From the NCBI GenBank assembly GCA_029747015.1, contig JAKOGI010001936.1, positions 72,664-136,663 on the forward strand: 64,000 bases of DNA, in the 5' to 3' direction. The notes under the pieces are model-generated. The model was not told where the DNA came from, searched no databases, and worked only from the letters and a program-made list of their open reading frames with translations. Both the position numbers and the translations under genes were made by a program. Of this stretch, positions 22,337 to 33,695 are shown in pieces. Position 1 is the stretch's first letter; every line of letters starts with the position of its first letter. This DNA is from Carnegiea gigantea (lineage: Eukaryota > Streptophyta > Magnoliopsida > Caryophyllales > Cactaceae).

Positions 22337-25300
22337 TGTAACACCCCTAACCCCTACGGCCAGGAGCATTATGTTTTCTTCACTTCCAACTTAACTTAAT
22401 GGGGTGAAACGAACAGAGTTTTCCCTAAAAACTTACCATTTTCAAGGCTAAAAGCCTTACAATAAACCCCTACAATCACGGAAGCATCAAGAATTCTAAA
22501 AAATAAGCTCAACGGCTACACGTCAGAGTTCATAACTCAACGAGCAACTCGCTCGGAGTATATTAAACAAAATTATTCATTAATGAAGTAGAAATGAAAG
22601 ATAAACTCAACGGTTCACATAACCGAAGTATTGGGGTTTACACCCCAAAATATAGACAACTTCGGTTAAAAAGGCAACTGACTAATAAGATAGTTGGCTC
22701 ACATGGCCATACAGAGCGACTTATGAATAATATGTGTTACATGAACTAGAGTACTTATTTACATACATTTACGAACTAAAAGTACATTCCATAATTTCAT
22801 ATAAACAGCAAGACCACTCCACTGTGAGCACTCATGACTCCCCTTTGAGCGAGAATAACTTCTACTTTGACATAAATGAATCGACTTCCACCTGCCAAAA
22901 GAAAACTTGGGGAAAAAGAGGAAAGAGTAATGGGATGAGCAACCACACGCTCAGTGAGTATTCCCCGACTCCTTAAAACCAAAACCATTGCAGGCAATAT
23001 TACTATTAATAGCCACATATCACGTGCTTTTGTAATACAATCGTATTAGGCAACCATAGTCCCCAAGGATGGATTATTACTCATAAACTTCATTTTAGCC
23101 GCTCAAACTCATTTTTAGGTTCCTAAATAATCAAATCTCTTAAAAATCCAACGAGGGATAAGTAGAGAACTTTCTTTCATAGGTTATGCACATTCAAAGC
23201 TTTAATGTTTGATTCATTAAGGACATAGCCATGCCTTGAATTTTCATTGAAACAGTCATTCATAAAATAAGCACAGGATATGCACAAAGATCTTCCTTTT
23301 CTTCTTTCTGAAAACACTTTATTTAACCTCTTGAATTAGCCGCATATCACATATTTAAGTAGTACTATTATCGTATTGAATGACAGGTAGTATTCATTAA
23401 TTCCAACTATAGGCTATGTGACACATTACATGAATCATGCTTTGTCTATCTAATTTACTTGTGCGAGATACTTAAATGCAAGAAGTAAGGATCATACAAG
23501 GAGCGTCTTTCTTATAACATGCACATTTAAACTCATATGCTCAATGCATTATAAGAATATGGCCACATATTACTTGAAATCGCATTCAACTGAGCTTAGA
23601 AATCTTTTCCATTAGGCATTCATAGAAATTCTCCTTTCTTTCTTTGAAAACACTTTTCATAACCTCTTGAGGTTCACATCCTTTAAAAGGAATTTCTTTC
23701 GTATTGGTCCTTATAGGACCCTTATATGCTTTTCACATTTCATTCAATCTGGACTCTTAATGGCCCTTAAAAACCTTTCCTTTTTTTGAAATACTTGAAA
23801 TGGTAAATGCCAACTGCTTTTCTTTACTTATTAGGAAAATACTCCTAGCATAAGATCTTTAGAGGGTGCTGATTGGGTGAGATCTATTCTCAACCCCATA
23901 GTGAGACCTAACTCTCACGCTTAAACTCTTACTCCGAGGATGACTATATATAACATATTAGACTATTACCCTAGTTAGGGTCTTCTAGGGTTTCCTAGTA
24001 CCAGGACTTATTCCCTAGGCTAACATCATTCATATCATATTGTCCGAAGTACATTATCTTAGCCAATTTAAAGCGTATGGCCATAACAGCTAATAAGTTT
24101 GCTACCTCTCACAGCGAAATCCTTTTTCATATATCGCACTCTCTTTTTATTTAAACTCCTTAGGGATTCCTCTGTTCTAGCAGGTTCACTCCTAAAACTG
24201 TATTTGCATAGTTAAAATAGGCCATTGATTGCTAATAGTTATGGCTATTATTAGTTACAGCCACGAAAACTTTCTTTTTCAAACTCACCCTCGCTTGCAA
24301 GATGAAACTTAATGACATAAAGGGAAGGGGGTTTGCACGTGACACATTCAAACACGTCATAATCAACTCAGTAGAATAAGCCCCACATGGCCTCGCAATC
24401 CACACGATTGCGGTCAACACAACCCAAGGTCCCTCCTCCCACAACACCGACCACAAAGAACCTCAAAATTCTCATTAGTTCATCCTCAAGCCATCCAACT
24501 ACCGACTCGGTTTGATTTCCATAACCATAGCATAACATTCACAAAAATCACAAAGAATGTGCGATAGCAGCATTTAAACTTACCAAGCAAGCATCAACTA
24601 ATCAGCGGCACATTACGATATCCATAATTAATAATTACATGTAATATTAACTTAAATAAGGCCATTGGCGAGCTATAATGAACTAATAAAGCATGGAACC
24701 AACTATGCACTCATAATTCGTAATTAAAGAACAAGCATGCCAAACCTATGTCATTTTCATACATAAACTAATCTAAATAACGGCTCTGTTTCTATTTTAA
24801 TTAACCAGGGTTATTGGATCATTTCAAAATTGTTATGAATTACCTACTTGTCATGCATCGTTTTTAAGGCGTTCCTGGATTGCTTCAAAGACATTTTTAA
24901 GCAAGGATTAACTAAATTATCATGCTTTGATTTAAAACGTTCTTAGATTGTTTCATAGACACTTTCAAGTAAGAATTAACTAAAATAACAAGCATTGATT
25001 CGGAGCATCCTTAGGTTATTTTGAAATCACTTATAAGCATGGATTTACTAAATTAACATATATCGATTCGAAGCAGTATTAGGTTATTTCAAAGCCGCTT
25101 TCAGGCATGAATTAGCTAAACTAACATGCATCGATTGGAAACATTCTTAGGTTCTTTCGAAGTCTATTTCAAGCACGAGTTAACTAAATTAACAGGCATC
25201 GAATTAAAGTGGTGTTTGCTCACATAATGCCTAATTTGCTAAACATGCATAATCTAAGCCAAATGTAGTTGAAATAAAACATGCATAATCATTCATCATG

Positions 25301-26317
25301 TTCCCAATTAATCTAACTAATCCTAAACTGACATGCATCATAACTTAAGGGCCAAAACATTTTCGAAATTACTAATACTTAGGAGGCGAGAAACACCCAC
25401 ATCGATTCCAAGTTAGGGGTTCGTTCGAAGGGCTTTTGGGATTGATTTGAGTGTTCAAGAACCCGAAATTTATCCCACTTCGCTTCTAATTTCAAACTCG
25501 AATTAACCAACCTAGACCCGGTTTTCTGCTCCTCTTGATTGCATCTCCGCTGCTGCTGTGGCGATCGCCGGACTCAACCCTACCTACGGTGGACGTCTGG
25601 TCGTCGTCCTGCCGGCGTCGATTGTGGGCTATCATGCCCACCACCACCTCGACCTTCCTCTCTCGCTCTCTCTTTCTCTCTCTATCGCAAGCTGAGTAGG
25701 CTGGTGGAGGAGACGCAGGCTAGCGTGCGCGCCGAGGTGGCGCCGCCACCGTGGCCGCCCCTCCTCCACCCCTCTCCTCCTCTTTTTCTATCTTTGGTGA
25801 CGTGGGTCGAGGGGCTGGGGTTTGAGAATCCCCCTCTGCTCGCATTCACCGTGAAAGGAAAAGGGGCTTGGCCCCTTTTGTTCCATATTATTATTATTAT
25901 TATTTTAATTTTGTTACTTGTCCATTCAACTAACATCGCTAGTCTAATCTTGTATCTCATGTCCTAACCCGAATCGATGATACAACCCTTTGTCGCTTAT
26001 TCGTTCCCAATTATATATAACTAGGTTTGAATTAATAAATAACGAACTAATTCTAAGGTTAACAATCTAACTGTGTTTGGGTTCCCACTCGATTTAGTAC
26101 TCAATAATAACCCTTACTAATGCTTATTAAAAATCATCGTAATGTTTTTGAACGTATAATAATATTAATATTGACAAGAATAATCTTTTTAATAAAATTA
26201 TTACTTACATAAGGACATCGATAATAATTTAACTCGTATAGTTACTAAAAATATGATTTTATAACATAAAAAGCAATACACTCAGCTTGACGAAAAATAA
26301 AGAATGCGAGTGTTACA
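22337..26317 (-). repeat. Long LTR (3,981 bp) of the nested element
   Basis: It begins TGTAACACCCC and ends GTGTTACA on the + strand, inverted ends typical of LTRs. It is mostly AT-rich with no protein match; the ORFs inside (22734-22976, 25539-25967 and others) are judged fortuitous. A sharply GC-rich island with CGCCG words and CTCTCT tracts lies at 25530-25870. In the minus orientation that island is early in the LTR and may lie near its promoter. Confidence 0.85.
25530..25870. other. GC-rich island inside the long LTR
   Basis: About 340 bp with dense CpG-containing words (GCGATCGCCGG, GTCGTCGTCCTGCCGGCG, GCGCGCCGAGGTGGCGCC) inside an otherwise AT-rich LTR. It gives open frames on both strands, but none resembles a known protein. 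Confidence 0.7.
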
Positions 26318-26322
26318 GAAAC

Positions 26323-29300
26323 ACAATAAGGTAGTACCATTAAGCTTTGACTTCATATCATAACTTTAAGTCAAAGGGTCATCGTCCGTAGGGTCACATA
26401 ATGACAAGAGATAAGGAAGTCAATTGTCACTCCATATATGGGTCGTCCTATAAGTACACACAGGATGAAATGTGTGTCATGGCATAACTCCCACTCAGTT
26501 GGGAATGTCATTTTTATGCCATGTGAATAGTCAGTCTAGATTTTCACCCAAAAATCTAACCTGAGCCACTTGATCAACACACTGAATGATAATCTTGACA
26601 CTCAAGATTCGGCTTTTAAGGCTTCGATATAAAATCTTACTTCATGCTCGACTCCCTAGAGCCTCATCTTAGAGACTATATTCATTTTACTCATACACTT
26701 CCACTGTGAGGAATCAATATTACACACCTAGTGCTAATATGATTCAGCTTCATCCTGCCCGCTAATCAAGCGTCAGGGCGATTGCCTGTATGATTAGGCT
26801 ATTCAAAAGCCTCTGACATTTCAATATGCCTAACATGCAACAATAAATCTTGAGCGCTTTACTCAGTTACAAAAGAAATGTGCCCATCACATAACAAGAC
26901 ACATCCAAGCACTAAACCTTATAAATTCCTAGACTCATTGAATGAGTGTTGAACACATCACAACGAATAGGTTTAGTCAAGAGAACATAATCACCTTGTT
27001 AGTGTATATATACCTAATGACAGTGCTTTTTGGCTCTATGGTGACAAGACATGCAATCTGCCTCTATAGCTAACATTGTTGTGCAATCTTTGTTTCTTAC
27101 TGCACCATGACATGGCTTTCCCATCCAGGGTGAAGCCATGATCTGAGATTCGACTAAGACTCATCCAGGTCACCATCCCAATTGACATTTTGAGGACCCT
27201 CTTAACTTGGGATCTCCTCCTTGATAGCAAAAGACTAAGTCAGCAGTACTACGAAGGTAGTGCTCGACTCTCTTGACAGCTTGCCAAACAGTAAGTTCTA
27301 GGTTACTTTGACAATGACTTATCAAAGCAACCGCTAAGCAAATATCAAGCTGTGTACATCACATGGCTTACATTTAGCTTACTTTGACACTAACGCAAGG
27401 GACATTGTCTATTTCATCACTTGTTTTAGGCCAATGATCAAGACTCAAGGCTAGACCCGTCTCAACTGGAATACCTAGGGATTTGGAATTATAAATCCAA
27501 AATCATTCCAAGACCCTTTTATGCATGCATCTTGGGATGATTTTGAATTATTTTCACTTCTAGGACATACCTAGTTTCACATATGTCCATCTCGAAGACA
27601 TAAAATAGTCACTTTTAAGTAGCTCCGATCAACTCCAAGTTGTTCCCAGTCAATAGTAGTTATTAACATACATGGTAAGAAACATAATCCCCATGTTGAG
27701 CTTTTGACATACACATGATGGTCTTCTGAACCCATAGATAAGTCAAACTAAGTTGTAACTCTATGGAATCTAAACTACCAAAATCTGGAAGACTGCTTAG
27801 GACCATATATGGACCTTTTTAAGACAAGACACCTTATTCTCTTGTCCCTTTGATACAAAACCAATGAGTTAGTCCATGTAAATCTCTTTCTTAAGATTAC
27901 CATTGAGGAAAGCAGCCTTTACATCCATTTCGAACATCTCAAAGTCCAAATGAGCAACCAGGGCTAAGAGTAGCAGGGTCTGAACTCATGAATTAAACCG
28001 TCTGCCCGATGTTTTATCTTAAAAACTAATGTGCTTTCGATAGACTTGCATTGGGCAAGGATTAATGAGTTCCATAACCTTTTTTCTTGCCATTGAGTCC
28101 ATCTCATCCCTCATGATACCCATTTACTCTTTATAATTTAGTGAATCAATTATCTCTTGATAAGAGGTAAGATTCTCAACTTCCAAGGAAGTGTATAGAA
28201 ATATTTCTTCCTCAACTTAGAAATGTCGTTAGAAATTCTTCAATACCCACTCCTTAACTTCCAAGGAAATTCCTCCCCCTTTCTCTAGGAGGTATGAGAC
28301 CATGAATCCTTCCCCCTTTCTCTAAGAGGTATGGGGCCTTAAGCACGAGGAGAACTACTCCTACTATCCATTAGATGTGTGGGATCCTAAACGTATAGAC
28401 TAACTACTTGTTCAGGAATGGGAGAGGACAAACCTCATTCTCAGGCTGACACTCCTCAATATTTGGAAATTGAGGATGAATCTCATTCTCCTTAATAGAC
28501 AAACCTTCACTACTCCTATCGAATAAGGAAAGTGTACCATCCTCGGTGACTTAGTGAAAATTCAAAACGTCTCCCTCACCGAGAGATGGTTGAAGGTCTT
28601 ATTGTAACCCATACAAATTGAGGTCCTTTTTAAATTTCACCAAAAGTCTAGGAACTTATCTTTAAGAAAAACAACACTGCGGGAATTCATTTCACGGAGA
28701 AAATATTTACAACCTTGATTGGTCCGAAAAGTTCTAATATTTCATTTCAATTGAGGGCTACTTCTGCTATAAAGTATATGAAAACATCAACTACCTAATA
28801 GCGGTGAGATAATAGGTACACATACCTACATCATGAATATCTTGCTTCATGATGTGCTTTCACATTTATGGGCCCGTAGATGTCTGCAATGAACGAACAC
28901 TAAGGGATTCGATTGGCTCGAAGCCTTACTAAAAGACTTAATAATTGCTTTGCTAGCTAAACTTGACTCATACATGGGCACCTTAATCCTAATGAGTCGA
29001 CCTTAAAAGACTATATTGAGCTAGTTTGATAACTCTATCTTGAACCTCATGGTCAAGTTGAGCATGCCTAAAACAGAATTGAAAATGAGGCAAAGATGGA
29101 AGATTTCTTGTTTCGTCTAAAACATTGAGAACACCTTTCAATGTGACATGGCCAAACAAATTGCCATTGTATGCGATATCTAAGACATCTAGACGAAAAT
29201 TAAAGAGAAAACTAATCTCTTAAAAAAAAGACACAAGGGAACATCGCACCCTAGGTGCATAGAGAGCATTATGAAGAAGAGACGCATCCCTTCATGGAGT

Positions 29301-29960
29301 TTCAGATAATATGTCCTTAATTGAAGGACATCTTCTTCATCGTCGTTACCTAAAACGACAATTTGTGAACCCACCGTGTAGCAATGAAAGCTCACAAAAT
29401 CAACTCTATCCTGTACTATGTGCTTGATTGCTTATGTGTCTACAATCCACTAAAGATCATAATTGACAACTGATGTTTGGAAGCACGCATATTATCTAGG
29501 AGCAACTGTGAAAGAAGGTACCTCAATCGGCTGAGGATAATCCCAAGCGGAGGGCCCCTTATTTCCACAATTATAACACTTCGCATGTGCTATATGCATC
29601 TCTTAATTTCCCTTAGCCTTTTCCCTTTTGCAATACCAACCTTAGGTCTGGAACTTTAAGAGGAAATGAATCTGGACGAACCTAATGCTAAGCTAATCCT
29701 ACATTACTTAACAGTTTCAATTTACTCATTAGATCGTTGTCGATGCAATACGATAAAGTATAGCATGTTGATCGATTCGTTCTCAAACCATTTTTTTGGT
29801 ATGCCTTTATGTTTTCTCAATACTGCTTACTAATAGTACCATCTTTGCCATTCTAAGAGACCTAGAATTTAACAAGTGTCCTTCACGCTTGTTCAGAAGA
29901 AACTGAATCTTCTGACATTTTGTGACATAGTCAGCGCTATCAAGCTATTCATTGGTAAAC
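26323..29960 (-). pseudogene. Copia gag-pol remnants (RNase H, RT, integrase, gag knuckle)
   Basis: Read on the minus strand. The gag zinc knuckle near 29541-29580 is C-Y-N-C-G-N-K-G-P..., with the His and last Cys lost. Integrase shows DIYGPINVK at 28861-28885. The RT entry region is EWMGIMRDEMDSMARKKVM at about 28075-28135. An RT block MFEMDVKAAFLNGNLKKEIY lies at about 27875-27940. RNase H shows GFTLDGKAMSWCSKKQ near 27095-27150. Stops and frameshifts separate all of these and no YVDD motif was found. The stretch 26323-27000 lies downstream of RNase H and shows no domain. Confidence 0.85.
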
Positions 29961-31480
29961 AAATAACCAACCACATTTTAATTGCCATATCTAGTCATAT
30001 ATTTTTTAAAAATGGACACTAGGGATATTTTCATATAATTAAATTATCAAAAACTCCATCATTCATGCTGTATGATCAAAAATTTCGCTAAACTCATAAT
30101 CATCACATACAAACATGAATAGAAGTTTTTATAACTTAATTATTACATTTTTCTATAAAACAAAATTTATGGAGAACATTATGGTTAAACTAATTAACAC
30201 TTCAACAAATATCACAAAGATATTCAGTTTAATCAGGTAAAACAAATTTACATGAAGTTTTATCATTACATAAAATGAATTTATATAACTACTGATATAT
30301 CATCTGAAATTCTATCAATGACATGTCAACCATAAGATTCATATTATTATATAAAACGTATTTATATAATAAAATAAATCCATTGCGAAACATATTCAAA
30401 TATTAACATGTTACAAAAGAAATTCACTGAAGCCCAAAGAATATAATATAAAACACATTTATAGATAATTATAGATAACATAGAACTTATTCAGATTTCA
30501 CTCGCAAATTATAAAACACATTCATAATTTTACGGATTTATATTTCATGAAACGAATTCATAAAATTACATAATATGAAACGAATTCACATTCATTAACT
30601 TGGGCAAAGGAAAAATGCTATAACAACTAGCAAATTTACAACTCATGTAGTTCATATATATATAAAACACATTTATATAACGCTAGTAATTGGTGATTGA
30701 CATAAAACATATTTACGTATTCGTATGCAACATAATTTGTAACATGAAATACATCCAAACATTAATCGCAAGTACTTATATAGAACATATTCATATAACA
30801 TTAACATTTGAATGAAACTAATTCAAAGTAAAACTTGCAGATAAAACATATTCATATAATATTACAAATTTAAATTTCATGAAACAAATTCATAAAATAA
30901 TCAAATACCCTATATATCCAAATAACAGTGTGAAACTTATTCATATAAAACTTCATGAATTATTTTACAACAAAGACAGATCAATTAACTAATTCAAAGT
31001 TGCTCATGTTTTTGCATAAAATTATTAAATCATGAAACATATTCATGTAACGGAATATTATATAAAACATATTTATATAATATAAGCTATAAAATATAAC
31101 ACATGAAACATATTCATTTACAGACCAAGGGGGATCTTAATATCACATAGATATTTATTGAGTTTGAGTAAAACAAATTTACATCATACTAATTTTATAT
31201 ATGAAACACATTTATATAACTTCAATCCAATTGATTATTTACTAGTCACTTGGCATGAAAATTTCGAGTTGATACATATACAAAATAAATTTATGTACGA
31301 CATAAAACATATTAATGTTTTTTTATAAAGAATTCATGCACTTAGAATTAAAACTAATTCAAAATTTTAATTCAACGAATGAACTAACTGTATGAAACTT
31401 TATCAACTTGGATATCATTGCAATTCAATTAGAAATTATGCCGTGACTAATAATCTTAACAATTATTTTAAAACAGAAAA
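29961..31480 (-). repeat. 1.5-kb AT-rich array of a degenerate ~20-bp motif in the copia leader region
   Basis: About twenty variants of ATAAAACATATTCATATAAY occur, for example ATAAAACACATTTATATAAC, GAAACATATTCATGTAAC, GAAACTTATTCATATAAAAC and ATAAAACATATTTATATAAT. They are irregularly spaced between gag and the primer site. There is no coding frame. A copia leader is normally far shorter, so this is either an expanded leader or an insertion. Confidence 0.7.
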
Positions 31481-32567
31481 ATAAAATTCAAAAAAAAACT
31501 TTGAATGAAACTAAACAAAACTGAGAGGCCTTTTCTCTAATTTATTCTTCCTCCGTGATTCAATAATTGGGCCTATGTCTCTTTCTCGCTACAACCAAAA
31601 CGCTTAGACACTCTCTCTGACTCTCTAAGGCTCGACTTCTCTAGGAGTCCTCTTTATCTCGGTCTCTTCAGAGGCTTCCCCAAGCTTCTGGACCTCTCTT
31701 GCTCAACACCACCACCTCTTGTCCCTTGAATGCATTGGTGTTACCCTAAACACCCAGCCCAGAAGTTGATTCCTTCTAAAAAGCCGCCACATAAACTACC
31801 CAAATGATGAGACTGCCTCACCATCGCCCTCCTTTACTCAATTGTGTGCGCCCAGCCGCCATGTAAAGTCACACCGTCGTCACCACGACTTAGATCAGCC
31901 AAAACTGAGACACATGACGCAACTTACGCATCTGAACGCCACGAAGGCGGTGGCGCGTGAAAGCACGCGCCTCTCTGTCGGTGTTCGATTGGTGTATTTG
32001 TGACATGAACGGTGTGGATCGGGTGCTAAAAAGGGCATTTGAAGGAAGAAGGTGACTGAAATTAGTCCTCGTCGACGGCGGATGCCTACACGCGCCACCC
32101 TGCTAAGTCGTTCTGATGGGTATGTTATGATGGCTCTTCATTTCCAACCTTTCTTTCATTTTTTTTATGTTGAAATTTAATAAATTTAGGGCGCTAGGGA
32201 GGTTTTTCAATTTGATAGCCACATAGGCTTGCCGATAGTGGGGCTTATGCTGTTGAACGCAAGGTCTGCCAACAAGGCAGAGAATCATATGAGGATTTGT
32301 GGCAGGGTATGGGGTTTCGGGCCCTCAGGGTTTTGGGGTCACTGTTTAGGTTCACAACAATTATGTTAACGTAAACATTCAACAACTTAAAATCAGCCTT
32401 AGCATCAATCAAACGGCATGATTGCAAAATTGAATCCATTGGCAAACAAGCACAGTTACATAACTCCCCAAAAAAAATGCTTTCATGAATTTCAATTAGC
32501 ATGAAGGCTATATTAAGCGCACATCAACACATGATAGAATTATACAGGGTCAGAAACCGAGCAACGT
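31481..32567 (-). other. Leader-like segment between the motif array and the primer-binding site
   Basis: It has more balanced base composition than its surroundings, with short minus-strand frames at 31895-32098, 32103-32288 and 32245-32502 that match no known family. Position next to the primer site suggests untranslated leader. Captured host DNA is possible but unsupported. Confidence 0.45.
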
Positions 32568-32580
32568 GGCTCTGATACCA
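32568..32580 (-). other. Copia primer-binding site (Met-tRNA type)
   Basis: GGCTCTGATACCA on the + strand is the complement of TGGTATCAGAGCC, the standard initiator-methionine tRNA primer site. It lies one base from the LTR edge at 32582 and sets the element's minus orientation. Confidence 0.88.
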
Positions 32581-32581
32581 C

Positions 32582-32924
32582 TGAAGGAAGATTAAGGACA
32601 TATCTTAATATAGAAGCACATGATCTTGTTGTTCGGTGTTTGCCCAAGATTCGATGAACTAGGGCTGACGGTGGCTACTATAGTCACCGGTAATGCCACA
32701 CTCCAAACCCGGACCTTGTAGATGGCTAGGTTGTGAGGGAGGATAGGTAGAGAGGTTGATTCGTATAGGGAATATTTCTAATCTAGGCTCCCCCTCTTCG
32801 TGATCTGTTTTTTCTTTTATAACAGCACACAGCTTATAACAGATTTAGGGAATTAACTATGAAATTAATCTTCCTGTAACTGCCTAATCAATGCTGTAAT
32901 AATGTGACCGTTACTGCCCAATCA
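32582..32924 (-). repeat. Copia 5' LTR (right), about 343 bp
   Basis: It starts TGAAGGAAGATTAAGG and is collinear with 20267-20600 through GCCACACTCCAAACC, CTTGTAGATGGCTAGGTTGTG and AATTAATCTTCCTGTAACTG. It contains one 144-bp unit rather than three. The right edge near CCCAATCA (32924) passes straight into segment A copy 3. Confidence 0.82.
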
Positions 32925-33695
32925 TGATTTTATTTTTGGTGCAATATTAAAAACTAACCCAATCAATTAAAATATAATTTTGGATGAATTAGAAGGAGAT
33001 TAAAAGCTAACCCAATTGAAATTCATGTTATATAACCTCCTTCTAATTTGTCCAAAATTCTATGGCTTATGTGAGTGTGTAAGATATCAAACTTATACCG
33101 CACATAAATTGAACCATTTAAAATACAAGCCGACCCGAAAGTAACCTGATCCGATTTCTATCCAATCTAAAATTAACCTGAATCCATAACCTAAATCTAC
33201 CCAAATCGACTTTTGATTCGACTTGCACCCAAATTACTCAGATGCATTGGGAGAAGAGATTCTTACCTTGCATGAGACAAAAGACAGAGGGAAAGGAACA
33301 AGTGAGCGAAGGGTCAATAGGACTTTGAGTAGCACACTTACCAATCAAGAGGTAATGATCTGCAATCTTTCCCACCCACAGCATACCTCTCAATCTAGAA
33401 CTCGAAAAATTAGGTAAGGTCGCTGGAGTTTAAAGCACCTGTAACTTTATAAGAACAAAGCAAATTGGTTGAACTCAATCAAATATTCAGACAGTAATTA
33501 GAGATCACATAGATCCAATTGTTCCACAAACCGATTTTCGCTCAAGCAAATAAGAAGAATGCTTAGATGTGGACCCGATAATACTAACTTCCTGTGGGTA
33601 GGCAGCTACATCTCACAATCTAAACAGGCAAGACCAACACAAATGCACGCGCTTGCTTTAAACTAATGTACGTATCATCTTGGTATGAGAATCTA
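32925..33695. repeat. Segment A, copy 3
   Basis: Collinear with 19095-19890, with scattered substitutions and a deletion of the GTTTTAATTAAACTGACATT stretch near 33617. On the minus strand the short exon-like stretch and its donor-like sequence are again present (CTTAC at about 33337-33341 on +). It contains a foldback with arms 32976-33000 and 33035-33059, 22 of 25 positions paired, around a 34-nt loop. Confidence 0.82.

Larger units (their letters stand above)
21264..26317 (-). mobile_element. LTR-retrotransposon derivative with ~4-kb LTR, nested in the copia element (TSD GAAAC)
   Basis: GAAAC at 21259-21263 and 26318-26322 flank the element exactly. The left end is TGCAACACCCC and the right end GTGTTACA. 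The right LTR runs 22337-26317 (TGTAACACCCC...GTGTTACA, 3,981 bp) and is preceded by GCTCTGATACCA (22321-22332), the complement of a Met-tRNA primer site, so the element is on the minus strand. The left LTR keeps only about 190 bp (21264-~21455, matching the start of the right one). The internal region is ~870 bp without coding capacity. One large deletion would explain the loss of most of the 3' LTR and the gag-pol region. The LTR length and primer site suit Tekay/Del-type Ty3/gypsy elements or LARDs, but no protein supports a lineage. Confidence 0.88.
20267..32924 (-). mobile_element. Ty1/copia LTR retrotransposon, minus strand, decayed and interrupted
   Basis: Related LTRs lie at 20267-20896 (left, the 3' LTR) and 32582-32924 (right, the 5' LTR). 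Next to the right LTR is GGCTCTGATACCA (32568-32580), the complement of the initiator-Met tRNA primer site. A pyrimidine tract CTCCCCCTT at 20898-20906 is the complement of a polypurine tract. Minus-strand remnants appear in the order gag knuckle (29.55 kb), integrase (28.87 kb), RT (27.9 kb), RNase H (27.1 kb), the copia order. A separate LTR element is inserted at 21264-26317. No 5-bp duplication was found; the outer LTR edges are degenerate or rearranged. Confidence 0.82.

Noticed and set aside
25539..25967. 142-codon frame in the GC-rich island as a host gene
   Set aside because: It lies inside an LTR, has no domain, ends in an Ile/Leu run from (ATT)n, and the opposite strand is equally open.
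30000..31480. CRISPR-like array
   Set aside because: The repeats are degenerate and irregularly spaced with no unique spacers, and the context is a plant retroelement.
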